This document shows positions 17,278 to 25,534 of a stretch of 64,000 bases of DNA, piece by piece (the stretch's first letter is position 1; every line of letters starts with the position of its first letter). The stretch comes from Fibrisoma limi BUZ 3 (lineage in GTDB: Bacteria; Bacteroidota; Bacteroidia; Cytophagales; Spirosomataceae), in assembly GCF_000296815.2 (NCBI RefSeq), contig NZ_CAIT01000006.1, positions 1,961,212-2,025,211 on the forward strand, written 5' to 3'. The notes under the pieces were generated by a model, which was not told the DNA's origin, did not search any database, and saw only the letters and a program-made list of their open reading frames with translations. Both the position numbers and the translations under genes were made by a program.

Positions 17278-20265
17278 TCAAAACGTTATATTCAACCCTG
17301 CTGTGTACGTAGCGTATACAGGAATCAGGCTCACGTCCACCCCACGGCTGAGGTCGGCCTGGTTGGCATCGTTGCTACCCACCTCGGGCGAAAAGCCGGT
17401 GTACTTCGTGAGTGTAACCGGGTTCAGTGCATTCAGGTAGATACGTGCTCGCTGGATTTTCGCCTTGTTGATCAGCTTAGCCGGCAGGTTATACCCCAAT
17501 TGCGCCGTACGAATCCGAACGAACGAGCCACTTTCAAGGAAGTAATCCGACACTTCGTAGTTGTTGCCGCCGGTCGAAACACGGGGCTGCGTTGTCGACG
17601 GGTTGGCAGCCGTCCAGCGGTTGATGACCGAAGCCTCGAAGTTTTCATTACCGAAACGAACGGCTTTCTTCCCGTTATAGATGCTGTTGCCGTGTGAGCC
17701 CTGCAGGTCAAGGATCAGGTCGAAGCTCTTGTAGCTCAGCCGGCTGTTGAAACCCCAGAACGCTTTCGGCAACGGTGTGCCCAGATACACCCGGTCGTTG
17801 CCGTCAATTTTACCGTCGTTGTTCTGGTCGCGGAATCGCAGATCGCCCGGCCGGACGTTGGCCTGCGTGGGACTGTTGGCGATGTCGGCCTCCGACTGGA
17901 AAATACCCGCTACCTCATAGCCGTAGAAAGCCCCGATCGGCTGGCCTACGTTGGTCAGCGTAACCGTACGGCCATTACCCAGCCCACCACCGATGATCGG
18001 GATACCGCCGTTGCCCAGGCTCGTCAGTTTGTTGTCCAGCGTGGTCAGGTTCGCGCCGATTTCGTAGTTGAAATCTCCCGCCTGATCGCGCCAGTTGGCC
18101 GATAATTCGAAACCCCGGTTCTGTACGCTCCCCGCGTTGGTCTGGATGCTCTGACCGTTTCCGATGTCGGCCGTCAGCACAACGTCGTTCGTTTTCCGGT
18201 TGTAATAATCCGTTTCTACCGACAGCCGGTTGTTGAAGAAGCCCCATTCCAGACCGATGTCCGTTTGGGTTACCACCTCCCACGTCAGGTTCGACGTAAC
18301 GGGATTCAATTCGGTGGCCCCAGGATACAGATTCTGATCCGGCCCAAACACAGCATTCAGGTTAGGCGTCACGCGGGCGTAGTACAGATAGTTCGGGATG
18401 TTGGTGTTACCCAGTTTTCCGTAACTGACGCGTAGTTTCAGGTTATCGATCTTACCCCGCAGGAAGGGTTCTTCGCTGATCCGCCAGCCCAGCCCCACGG
18501 CCGGAAACGTAGCATAGCGGTTGTTGGGCGGGAACCGCGACGAACCATCGCGCCGGACGCTGACCGTCAGCAGATACTTGTCGAGCAGGTTGTAATTAAC
18601 CCGGCCGAGGTACGACGCATACGAGAACACGTAGGGCACCTGTCCGCCAACCCGGTCATTGGCCGTTCGGCCGATTTCGTTGCCGAGGTTGATGTACTTC
18701 ACGTCCTCATTGTAGCCCGGTACGTCCAGCGCCGAGCCGGTCAGGATGTCGAAGCGGCTTTGCTGCGCCGTGGCTCCGGCCAGTACCGTTACGTTGTGAA
18801 TCTTGTTAAACGTTTTGGTGTAGGTCAGCGTGTTTTCCCACAACCAGGTGCTCGTCAGGTCGTTGGTACGGGTTAACTGGCTACGTTCGCGGAACTGAGT
18901 TGCCGAAACGCGGAAGCGTGGCAGAAAGACCCGGCCCCGGTTGTAGCCCACGTCCACGCCAAAGCTCGACCGGAAGGTAAAATCCTTCAGAAACGTCACC
19001 TCCCCAAATACGTTACCGACCAGTCGTTCGCCCTGGCTGCGGTCGTCGTTGTACGCCAGTTGCGCCGTTGGGTTAGCGACCAGATTCACGTTCGAGAAAC
19101 CATACGTACCGTCGGCGTTGATGGGCGTAACGGTCGGATCGGCCCCGTAGGCTGTCTGTACAACGCCGTTTGGTACGTTGTCCGACGTGTAATGCGTCAG
19201 CGCGATGTTGTTGCCCAGCCGCAGTACCGGCAGGACCTGGTACGTATTGTTGACCCGCAGCGAGAACCGTTGATAGGCCGATCCTTTCACCACGCCCTCC
19301 TGCCGGAAATACCCACCGCTCACATTGAAGGTCGATTTGTCGGAGCCTCCGGCGATTGTTAACTGGTGGTTCTGAATGGCTCCGCGTTGCAGCACCTGAT
19401 CGAACCAGTTCGTACCCTCGCCCAGCGACTGCGGATTGGGGAAGCGGGGCGTTGCGTTGGGGTCCTCATAGGCCAGTGCTTCGTTTACCAGCGTTGCAAA
19501 TTGGGTAGCATTGGCCAGTTCAATAGGATTGGTCACCTGCGTAAAGCCGCCGTAACCGTCGTACGTAACCGTCGCCTTGCCAGGCTTACCGGTTTTGGTG
19601 GTGATCAATACGACCCCATTTGCCCCCCGGACGCCGTAGATGGCCAGCGACGAGGCATCTTTCAGGACCTCAATACTTGCGATGTCGTTGGGAGCCAGAT
19701 ACCGGATATCGTCCACAAACATTCCGTCCACGACGTAGAGCGGGTTACTGTTTCCGGTCGTACCAACGCCCCGAATCCGAACCGACGGAGCCGCACCGGG
19801 CGCGCCCTGCCCCGTCGTGATCAGCACCCCGGCCGCCTTTCCCTGCAGCGCCTGCTCGGCCGACAATACCGGTCGGTTCGCTATATCCTGCGCCTTTACC
19901 GACGAAATGGCCCCTGTTACGTCGGCTTTGCGCTGCGTACCGTAACCCACTACCACCACCTCGTTCAGCGAACGGGTATCTTCCTGGAGCGCGACGTTGA
20001 GCGTTGGTCCCTGTACGGTCCGGTCAACGGATGTAAAACCGATGGCAGAAAAGCGGAGTACTTCGCCGTCATTTGCCTGGAGTGAGTAGTTTCCGTTCAC
20101 ATCCGTGGTAGTTCCCCGTGTAGTCCCTGTAATACTGATGCTGACACCGGGCAAAGGCGAGTTGTCCGGAGCGCTTGTGACTGTGCCCGTTACGCGCTGT
20201 TGCGCCATAACGAACGACAAGCCAACCCACAACCAAACGTTGAGTAGTAATGCTATTTTTTTCAT
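17278..20265 (-). CDS. SusC/RagA family TonB-linked outer-membrane protein
   Basis: A 995-residue TonB-dependent outer-membrane importer. In order it has a signal peptide (cleaved near MAQQ, residue 21), a carboxypeptidase-like regulatory domain (V-T-G-T-V-T ... LPGVSISITGTTRGTTTDVNG), the SusC marker LNEVVVVGYGTQ near residue 105, the plug domain with VRIRGVGTTG and LYVVDGM, and a long 22-strand barrel ending in an aromatic residue (AGLNITF). It lacks the N-terminal STN domain found in the other two SusC proteins here, in keeping with the absence of a neighbouring sigma/FecR pair. It works with the SusD protein encoded next. A TATATTTG element lies 23 bases upstream. Confidence 0.96.
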   Translation of the reverse strand: MKKIALLLNVWLWVGLSFVMAQQRVTGTVTSAPDNSPLPGVSISITGTTRGTTTDVNGNYSLQANDGEVLRFSAIGFTSVDRTVQGPTLNVALQEDTRSLNEVVVVGYGTQRKADVTGAISSVKAQDIANRPVLSAEQALQGKAAGVLITTGQGAPGAAPSVRIRGVGTTGNSNPLYVVDGMFVDDIRYLAPNDIASIEVLKDASSLAIYGVRGANGVVLITTKTGKPGKATVTYDGYGGFTQVTNPIELANATQFATLVNEALAYEDPNATPRFPNPQSLGEGTNWFDQVLQRGAIQNHQLTIAGGSDKSTFNVSGGYFRQEGVVKGSAYQRFSLRVNNTYQVLPVLRLGNNIALTHYTSDNVPNGVVQTAYGADPTVTPINADGTYGFSNVNLVANPTAQLAYNDDRSQGERLVGNVFGEVTFLKDFTFRSSFGVDVGYNRGRVFLPRFRVSATQFRERSQLTRTNDLTSTWLWENTLTYTKTFNKIHNVTVLAGATAQQSRFDILTGSALDVPGYNEDVKYINLGNEIGRTANDRVGGQVPYVFSYASYLGRVNYNLLDKYLLTVSVRRDGSSRFPPNNRYATFPAVGLGWRISEEPFLRGKIDNLKLRVSYGKLGNTNIPNYLYYARVTPNLNAVFGPDQNLYPGATELNPVTSNLTWEVVTQTDIGLEWGFFNNRLSVETDYYNRKTNDVVLTADIGNGQSIQTNAGSVQNRGFELSANWRDQAGDFNYEIGANLTTLDNKLTSLGNGGIPIIGGGLGNGRTVTLTNVGQPIGAFYGYEVAGIFQSEADIANSPTQANVRPGDLRFRDQNNDGKIDGNDRVYLGTPLPKAFWGFNSRLSYKSFDLILDLQGSHGNSIYNGKKAVRFGNENFEASVINRWTAANPSTTQPRVSTGGNNYEVSDYFLESGSFVRIRTAQLGYNLPAKLINKAKIQRARIYLNALNPVTLTKYTGFSPEVGSNDANQADLSRGVDVSLIPVYATYTAGLNITF

Positions 20266-20287
20266 ACTTCGTATTGGATAAATTAAA

Positions 20288-20295
20288 CAAATATA
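20288..20295 (-). promoter_or_regulatory. Bacteroidota -7 promoter element for susC
   Basis: On the minus strand this reads TATATTTG, an exact TAnnTTTG match, 23 bases before the susC start. No good TTTG -33 element is seen at the usual distance. Confidence 0.5.
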
Positions 20296-20354
20296 CTACC
20301 ACAGTTTTGCTATATAGTTTATAGAACCAAAGAAAATTTTGCACATAAAAAATC

Positions 20355-20390
20355 AAAAAGCGCGACCCAGACGTCTGAATCGCGCTTTTT
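20355..20390 (-). terminator. Intrinsic terminator of the thioredoxin-fold pair
   Basis: AAAAAGCGCGA (20355-20365) pairs perfectly with TCGCGCTTTTT (20380-20390) around a 14-base loop. It lies 45 bases beyond the stop of the minus-strand gene ending at 20436 and would also end plus-strand transcription. Confidence 0.85.
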
Positions 20391-20435
20391 AACTGAATTT
20401 TAGCTATTTATTATTCAGGAGGACCTGGCCGAAAC

Positions 20436-21056
20436 TTAGGCATCGCGCCATTTTATTCCGCAACCGATGGCCCGTGCCGTGGGCATCGTGACGGGCTTAC
20501 CCGCCAGCAATTCAGTCACGGCTTGTTCTACGTATTTCTTATCAGCGGCTGCTGCATCGCGTTGGTTGTTGTCGATGGCACCGATGTAGGCCACTTTGTA
20601 AGCGTCCCCTTCTTTTTTGAGCACGAACATATGGGGGGTGTTCGTTGCCCCAAACGCTTTGGCCACTGCCTGCGTTTCGTCGTGCAGATACGGAAAGCCA
20701 TACGATTTACCCCTGGCGCGCTGCTGCATGGCGCCGTACGAATCGCCGGGCGATCGCTGCTCGTCGTTCGACTGAATCGCCACGACCGGGTAGCCTTTCG
20801 GCGCAAACTGCTCGTTCAGGGCAATGATCCGGCTCTCGTAGGCTTTCGCAACCGGGCAGGTGTTGCAGGTAAAGGCAATGATGTACCCTTTGACATCCTT
20901 CCGATCGGCGAGCGACACAGCTTTGCCGTCCACGTTCTTCAGCTTAAAATCTGCTACCGTATCCCCAACTTTGTAGCCATCCGACACAAACCGCATGCTC
21001 ATCAGCAGCACCGCCAGCAGCATCGCCATTCCCGGTAAAAGCTTCGATTTTCTCAT
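20436..21056 (-). CDS. Exported thioredoxin-fold (redoxin) protein
   Basis: A 206-residue protein with an N-terminal export signal (MLLAVLLMSM region) and an AhpC/TSA-redoxin-like fold: YKVGDTVADFKLKNVDGK, then an active-site-like C-N-T-C-P-V motif at about residues 68-73, and the cis-proline region N-T-P-H-M-F-V-L. CxxCP proteins of this type in Bacteroidota are envelope redox proteins of uncertain substrate. Its start lies 2 bases after the stop of the TlpA-like gene, so the two form an operon ended by the terminator at 20355-20390. Placed in the periplasm by signal-sequence inference. Confidence 0.88.
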   Translation of the reverse strand: MRKSKLLPGMAMLLAVLLMSMRFVSDGYKVGDTVADFKLKNVDGKAVSLADRKDVKGYIIAFTCNTCPVAKAYESRIIALNEQFAPKGYPVVAIQSNDEQRSPGDSYGAMQQRARGKSYGFPYLHDETQAVAKAFGATNTPHMFVLKKEGDAYKVAYIGAIDNNQRDAAAADKKYVEQAVTELLAGKPVTMPTARAIGCGIKWRDA

Positions 21057-21058
21057 GG

Positions 21059-21553
21059 TTATTGTGGTTTATACGCGTTGATTATGGTTTCTAATTCGCC
21101 TTCTTTGACCGCTTTACCAATAAACTTACGAATATTTTTCGCCCGGTTGACAACGAGCGTCATGGGTAGCGCCCCGGACCATTCCGGGGCAATCTTTTCG
21201 ATCCAGGCGTTCTGGTCGGGTTCATCGAGCAGTACCACCCGCGAACGCAGGTTCCGCTTTTTCACGAACGGCTTCACCTTCGTTTCCAGTGCATCCGGTT
21301 CGTCCAGATTAACCAGCAGCACGCTCAGCTTCCTGTCGGCGTATTTTTGCCGGACGGCTTCGAATTGGGGCAGTTCCTTGACGCAGGGGGCGCACCAGGT
21401 TGCCCAGAAGTTGACAACACGCAGTGTATCGTCGGTCTTGTTCAGCAACGGTCCCAGTTGGGCCAGTTTGATGACGGCTACGGACTGCCCCCTGGCGGGC
21501 AGACAAACGCTGCATACCAGCCAGACAGCAAGAAAGGCAAGACAGGTCTTCAT
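21059..21553 (-). CDS. TlpA-like periplasmic thiol-disulfide oxidoreductase
   Basis: A 164-residue secreted thioredoxin-like protein with a signal peptide ending near P-A-R-G-Q (about residue 23). The catalytic motif NFWATWCAPCVKELPQF carries the W-C-A-P-C pair near residues 53-57, and the cis-Pro segment is G-A-L-P-M-T-L-V-V-N-R. TlpA/ResA-type proteins reduce disulfides in the periplasm, for example for cytochrome maturation or cell-surface protein repair; the exact client is unknown. It is the first gene of a two-gene unit with the redoxin. A hairpin at 21584-21614 separates it from the GH92 gene upstream. Confidence 0.9.
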   Translation of the reverse strand: MKTCLAFLAVWLVCSVCLPARGQSVAVIKLAQLGPLLNKTDDTLRVVNFWATWCAPCVKELPQFEAVRQKYADRKLSVLLVNLDEPDALETKVKPFVKKRNLRSRVVLLDEPDQNAWIEKIAPEWSGALPMTLVVNRAKNIRKFIGKAVKEGELETIINAYKPQ

Positions 21554-21583
21554 CCGGGAAAGTAAGCTTGGACTGGTTTGGCG

Positions 21584-21614
21584 TTACACCCCCAACATCC
21601 TGAAGGGGGTGTAA
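21584..21614. repeat. Intercistronic hairpin between GH92 and tlpA-like genes
   Basis: TTACACCCCC (21584-21593) pairs perfectly with GGGGGTGTAA (21605-21614) around an 11-base loop. It lies between two minus-strand genes. There is no T-run, so it may stabilise or process mRNA rather than terminate. Confidence 0.65.
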
Positions 21615-21669
21615 TACTACGAAGATAACGAGCCAGTTAGGTTATTAGCTTACCATAGCGCAGAATTCG

Positions 21670-24015
21670 CTAAGGTCGTGTGCCCGCCTGGCTCAACGAC
21701 GGGGGTGCATCTGCCGGCCGACTACCCCAGTTTTTATTCGGCTGCGGTCCCATTTGTAGCACCAGTTCGCCACCGTTCAGGATTTCGTCATGGCTCAGGT
21801 ACGTGCGTGTGAACGGCTTGCCATTCAGCGTAGCCGACTGAATGTACACGTTTTGCTCCGAGTTATTCCTGGCCAGAATCCGGAACGGCTTGCCGCTGGG
21901 TGGGTTGATCGTCACGGCGTCGAGCGATGGGCTGCCCAGCACGTAGTAGGGTGTGCCGGGGCAAACTGGATATATCCCGGCCATGCTGAACGCCAGCCAG
22001 GCCGACATCTGTCCGCCGTCTTCATTCCCGCTCAGACCTCCCGGCCCGGTGCTGTATTCCTCCCGAACAATCTGCCGAACACGTGCCTGGGTTTGCCAGG
22101 GCGCTCCGGCGTAGGCGTAGAGGTAAACGATCTGGTTGTTCGGTTCGTTGCCGTGCCAGTAGTATCCCCCTTCGAACAACGTATCGAGTTTGGCCACAAA
22201 TCGTTGGCGACCACCGATGCCCTCAATCAGTCCGGCAACATCCTGCGGCACAAAATAGGTGTACTGCGCCGGTGAACCCTCCGTGATGAAGGAAGCGCGC
22301 AGCGCAAACGGATTGAATCGGTCGACCCAGTTCCCGTTGGCGTAGCGACCGCGTACGTAGCCGGTTTTGGGGTCCAGTACGTTCCGGTAATTCATCGCCC
22401 GCTTGGTCAGCGCTTGCTGGTCGTCTGCATGGCCCAACGCTTTCGCTAACTGGCTCAGGCAGAAATCGTCGTATGCGTATTCGAGTGTACGCGACACCTG
22501 TTCACGCTTATGAAACGCCTGCCAGACCGAATCCTCCAGCGGGATGTAGTTGTATTGCAGATACGACGCCAGCGCCCGGCGACCTTTGCCCGACTCGTAG
22601 CTTTTCGGGTCTTTGTTGACATCAAAGGCATTCTGGCGCAGGTACCGATACGCCGTTTTCACATCAAAGTTGCGGATGCCTTTTACGTACGCATCCGCTA
22701 CGGCCGACTGCGCATGATCGCCGATCATGGCCGCCGTGTAGCTGTTCCAGCAAGGGAAAATCGGCATCCAGCCCCCCTGTTCGGCTTTTTTGACCAGCGA
22801 CTGCATCATCTCGCCTGACCGCTGCGGATTCAGCAGGTTCTGGAGCGGCTGGCACGCCCGAAACGTATCCCATAGGCTGAAATCGCAGTAATACGTGAAT
22901 CCTTCGGCCCGCCGGATGGTCGTATCTTCAGCAAAACCCGGGTAACGGCCATCCACGTCGGAGAAGATACGAGGGGTCAGATTTGCGTGGTAGAGCGCCG
23001 TGTAGAACAGCGTTTTATCGGTATCGCTGCCCCTGGCCTGCATACGGCTCAACTCGGCATTCCAGGCCGCTTCGGTCTGTTGGCGAACCCGGGCCAGATC
23101 CCAGTGATTGATTTCTGACTCCAGGTTTTTCCGGGCACCGGCTTCGTCAACGAACGACGTACCGACCCGAACCCGAACCACCTCGCCGGGTCTGAGGTTC
23201 CAGCCAACGTAGGCCCCAACGGCTTCTCGACGCCCCCCACCCTTCGCCTGTCGTTGCCCCTCTCTGGCTTCGTAATTAGTCCACGTACCCACCTTTACCA
23301 GTGGCCGGTCGAACTGCACAACGAAATAGCCGCTGAACCCGGCCGACTGCCCCGCTCCCTGGTAAATGCGGTGAACAGGGTTGTAGCCGACGATCTCGTT
23401 CCGCTCGGGGTGAATTTCGACGTACCCTTCGCCTTCATCGCTGTTCGGTTCGATCAGAATGGCACTTTCGCCACCCTTACCGAACGTGAACTGCAACAGC
23501 CCCGCCCGCGTGTGCGCCGATATTTCGGCCCGAATGTCTGAATCGGTCAGGCGAACGTCGTAGTAAGCGGGCGTAACGGTCTCGGTTGCGTGGTTAAAGC
23601 GGGAGCCTCGCTCAGCGGGCCGTAGTGCCAGCGTTCCGGCAATGGGCATGATGGTCAGCGAACCGTAGTCCTGCACACAACTGCCGTTCAGCCAGTGTGT
23701 ACCGCGAAAGCCATTGATTTTGGTGTCGTTGTAGTAGTACGGCGCAATGCACTTGGTTTCAGTCGCCTGCGTTTGCGGAGTCCAGGTCGTCATCGCATGT
23801 GGCTGCCCAATAGCCGGCACAATCTGACCTTTCAATTCGCTCCCCGCTTCGCTGTGTTTCCTGGCGGTTGGCGTCTGACTCGGTGCCGATCCAATGAGCG
23901 GATTGACGTAAGCGACCGGCCGTTTCTGGGCATACATCGGGTGGGTTATGAGCAGTACGCAGAGAATCCAGACCGGGAACGTTGTCTTCAGCAAATAGTG
24001 AGTCAAAAGCTGCAT
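21670..24015 (-). CDS. GH92 family glycosidase (alpha-mannosidase type)
   Basis: A 781-residue secreted glycoside hydrolase. After the signal peptide (cleaved near M-Y-A-Q-K) the mature start Y-V-N-P-L-I-G-S and the blocks I-V-P-A-I-G-Q-P-H-A-M-T, INGFRGTHWLNGSCVQDYG, FTYYCDFSLWDTFRACQPL, GWMPIFPCWNSYTAAMIGDH and G-L-S-G-N-E-D-G-G-Q-M-S-A-W mark GH92. Characterised members are calcium-dependent exo-alpha-mannosidases of several linkages; which linkage applies cannot be told. It is not next to a SusCD pair but sits between glycan loci. The final residues are polar and lack a sorting domain, so it is probably periplasmic. Confidence 0.94.
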   Translation of the reverse strand: MQLLTHYLLKTTFPVWILCVLLITHPMYAQKRPVAYVNPLIGSAPSQTPTARKHSEAGSELKGQIVPAIGQPHAMTTWTPQTQATETKCIAPYYYNDTKINGFRGTHWLNGSCVQDYGSLTIMPIAGTLALRPAERGSRFNHATETVTPAYYDVRLTDSDIRAEISAHTRAGLLQFTFGKGGESAILIEPNSDEGEGYVEIHPERNEIVGYNPVHRIYQGAGQSAGFSGYFVVQFDRPLVKVGTWTNYEAREGQRQAKGGGRREAVGAYVGWNLRPGEVVRVRVGTSFVDEAGARKNLESEINHWDLARVRQQTEAAWNAELSRMQARGSDTDKTLFYTALYHANLTPRIFSDVDGRYPGFAEDTTIRRAEGFTYYCDFSLWDTFRACQPLQNLLNPQRSGEMMQSLVKKAEQGGWMPIFPCWNSYTAAMIGDHAQSAVADAYVKGIRNFDVKTAYRYLRQNAFDVNKDPKSYESGKGRRALASYLQYNYIPLEDSVWQAFHKREQVSRTLEYAYDDFCLSQLAKALGHADDQQALTKRAMNYRNVLDPKTGYVRGRYANGNWVDRFNPFALRASFITEGSPAQYTYFVPQDVAGLIEGIGGRQRFVAKLDTLFEGGYYWHGNEPNNQIVYLYAYAGAPWQTQARVRQIVREEYSTGPGGLSGNEDGGQMSAWLAFSMAGIYPVCPGTPYYVLGSPSLDAVTINPPSGKPFRILARNNSEQNVYIQSATLNGKPFTRTYLSHDEILNGGELVLQMGPQPNKNWGSRPADAPPSLSQAGTRP

Positions 24016-24148
24016 AAACGAGATGTTGGTATTAGAAAAAACTTAGATTCAGTTCCGAACAGCCGATCTGCCCAACTTCAAAAAACGCTTTGCTGTTAGT
24101 TCCCTGACTACCCCTTGTAAATGTATGTAGCTACCAAGACCTTCAATC

Positions 24149-25507
24149 ATGACTAATTTATTAAGTACCTCGAACAACCCGTTAATCAGGCCTTTTGCCG
24201 AGTTCTTCAGAACAGAGTCGGCCAGCGGACTGATTCTACTCGGTAGTAGCGTAACGGCGTTGCTACTTGCAAACATCGATGTTGGCATTGGCCGCTATTT
24301 TCCGGCCATCTGGGACAGTACACTTAGCCTGTCGGTGAATGACTTCCGGCTGGAGAAGACCGTAGCCCACTGGATCAACGATGGCCTGATGGCCTTGTTT
24401 TTTCTGGTGGTTGGCCTGGAAATCAAGCGGGAGGTGCTGGAAGGTGAACTATCATCCATCCAGCAGGCGGCCCTGCCCCTGGTCAGTGCCGTCGGCGGTA
24501 TGGTGGTACCGGCCCTCCTTTTCCTCCTGACCAACTGGCAGACACCCACGCATTCAGGATGGGGCATTCCCATGGCTACCGATATTGCATTTGCCCTGGC
24601 GATCCTGTACCTGCTTGGCGACAGGGTACCGCTCTCGCTGAAAATCTTCCTGACCGCCCTGGCCATCGCCGACGACCTTGGCGCGGTTATGGTCATTGCC
24701 CTGTTCTATACCCACGACATCCACCTGGACTACCTCGCCTGGGCAGGTGGCATATGGGTATTGCTGCTGATCCTGAATCACCTGGGAGTCCGAATTCTGA
24801 CCATCTATCTGCTCTTTGGCCTTGTCCTGTGGTACGTCACGCTTAAATCCGGCGTCCACGCGACCATCGCCGGGGTGTTGCTGGCAATCACCATTCCGTT
24901 CCGGATTCGGTACACACAACAGGAGTTGATGCGGTTTCTTCACCACCGAATGACCGTTATCAGGGAAGCGATTCAGGTTAACGATGTTCAGCCGCGCGAT
25001 ATTACCGAAGAGTTAGAGGACATCAACGAGCACATTAGCTCACCGGCCCAGCGGCTCGAAGCCCAGCTTCATGGACCTGTATCGTTTGTTATTATTCCGT
25101 TGTTCGCTTTCTGCAATACCAGTCTGCTCATCGACGTGGGACTGATTAACCAACTGCTTTCGCCATTGCCGCTGGGTATCATGATCGGCCTTTTCATTGG
25201 AAAACCACTGGGCATCAGCCTGCTGGCCTGGCTTGCCGTTCGGCTGGGCTTTGCCAGTCTGCCCGCCGGTGTCAGGTGGTTGCAGTTAATCGGCGTTGCC
25301 TGTCTGGCGGGTATCGGCTTTACCATGTCCATCTTCGTTACGCTGCTGGCCTTTGCCGAACAACCTGCCTCACAGGGTATAGCTAAACTGGCTATTCTGA
25401 TTGCCTCGCTCCTGTCGGGCGTACTCGGATACGTACTGCTGGCAAAGACACTGCCCCAAAAAAATAGCAGGGATCGCCTAACCGAAGCCCTGGAGGAGCA
25501 GACGTAA
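24149..25507 (+). CDS. nhaA: Na+/H+ antiporter NhaA
   Basis: A 452-residue inner-membrane antiporter that expels sodium in exchange for protons. About twelve hydrophobic segments are visible. The family core is intact: the paired aspartates of the ion site in ALAIADDLGAVMVIALFYT (about residues 175-176), the G-L-M-A-L-F-F-L-V-V-G-L-E-I-K-R-E motif, M-A-T-D-I-A-F-A-L-A near 148, KSGVHATIAGVLLA, and G-I-G-F-T-M-S-I-F-V near the end. Compared with E. coli NhaA it has a longer polar loop (about 265-305). It is alone on the plus strand among glycosidase genes and converges on the GH106 gene with a 27-base gap. Confidence 0.96.
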   Translation: MTNLLSTSNNPLIRPFAEFFRTESASGLILLGSSVTALLLANIDVGIGRYFPAIWDSTLSLSVNDFRLEKTVAHWINDGLMALFFLVVGLEIKREVLEGELSSIQQAALPLVSAVGGMVVPALLFLLTNWQTPTHSGWGIPMATDIAFALAILYLLGDRVPLSLKIFLTALAIADDLGAVMVIALFYTHDIHLDYLAWAGGIWVLLLILNHLGVRILTIYLLFGLVLWYVTLKSGVHATIAGVLLAITIPFRIRYTQQELMRFLHHRMTVIREAIQVNDVQPRDITEELEDINEHISSPAQRLEAQLHGPVSFVIIPLFAFCNTSLLIDVGLINQLLSPLPLGIMIGLFIGKPLGISLLAWLAVRLGFASLPAGVRWLQLIGVACLAGIGFTMSIFVTLLAFAEQPASQGIAKLAILIASLLSGVLGYVLLAKTLPQKNSRDRLTEALEEQT

Positions 25508-25534
25508 TAAATTCAGCACTTGGGCGTCATGTTG

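Noticed and set aside
20368..20377. CAGACGTCTG in the terminator loop as another repeat copy
   Set aside because: It is a different palindrome, not the CGTCAGACG unit, and occurs once.
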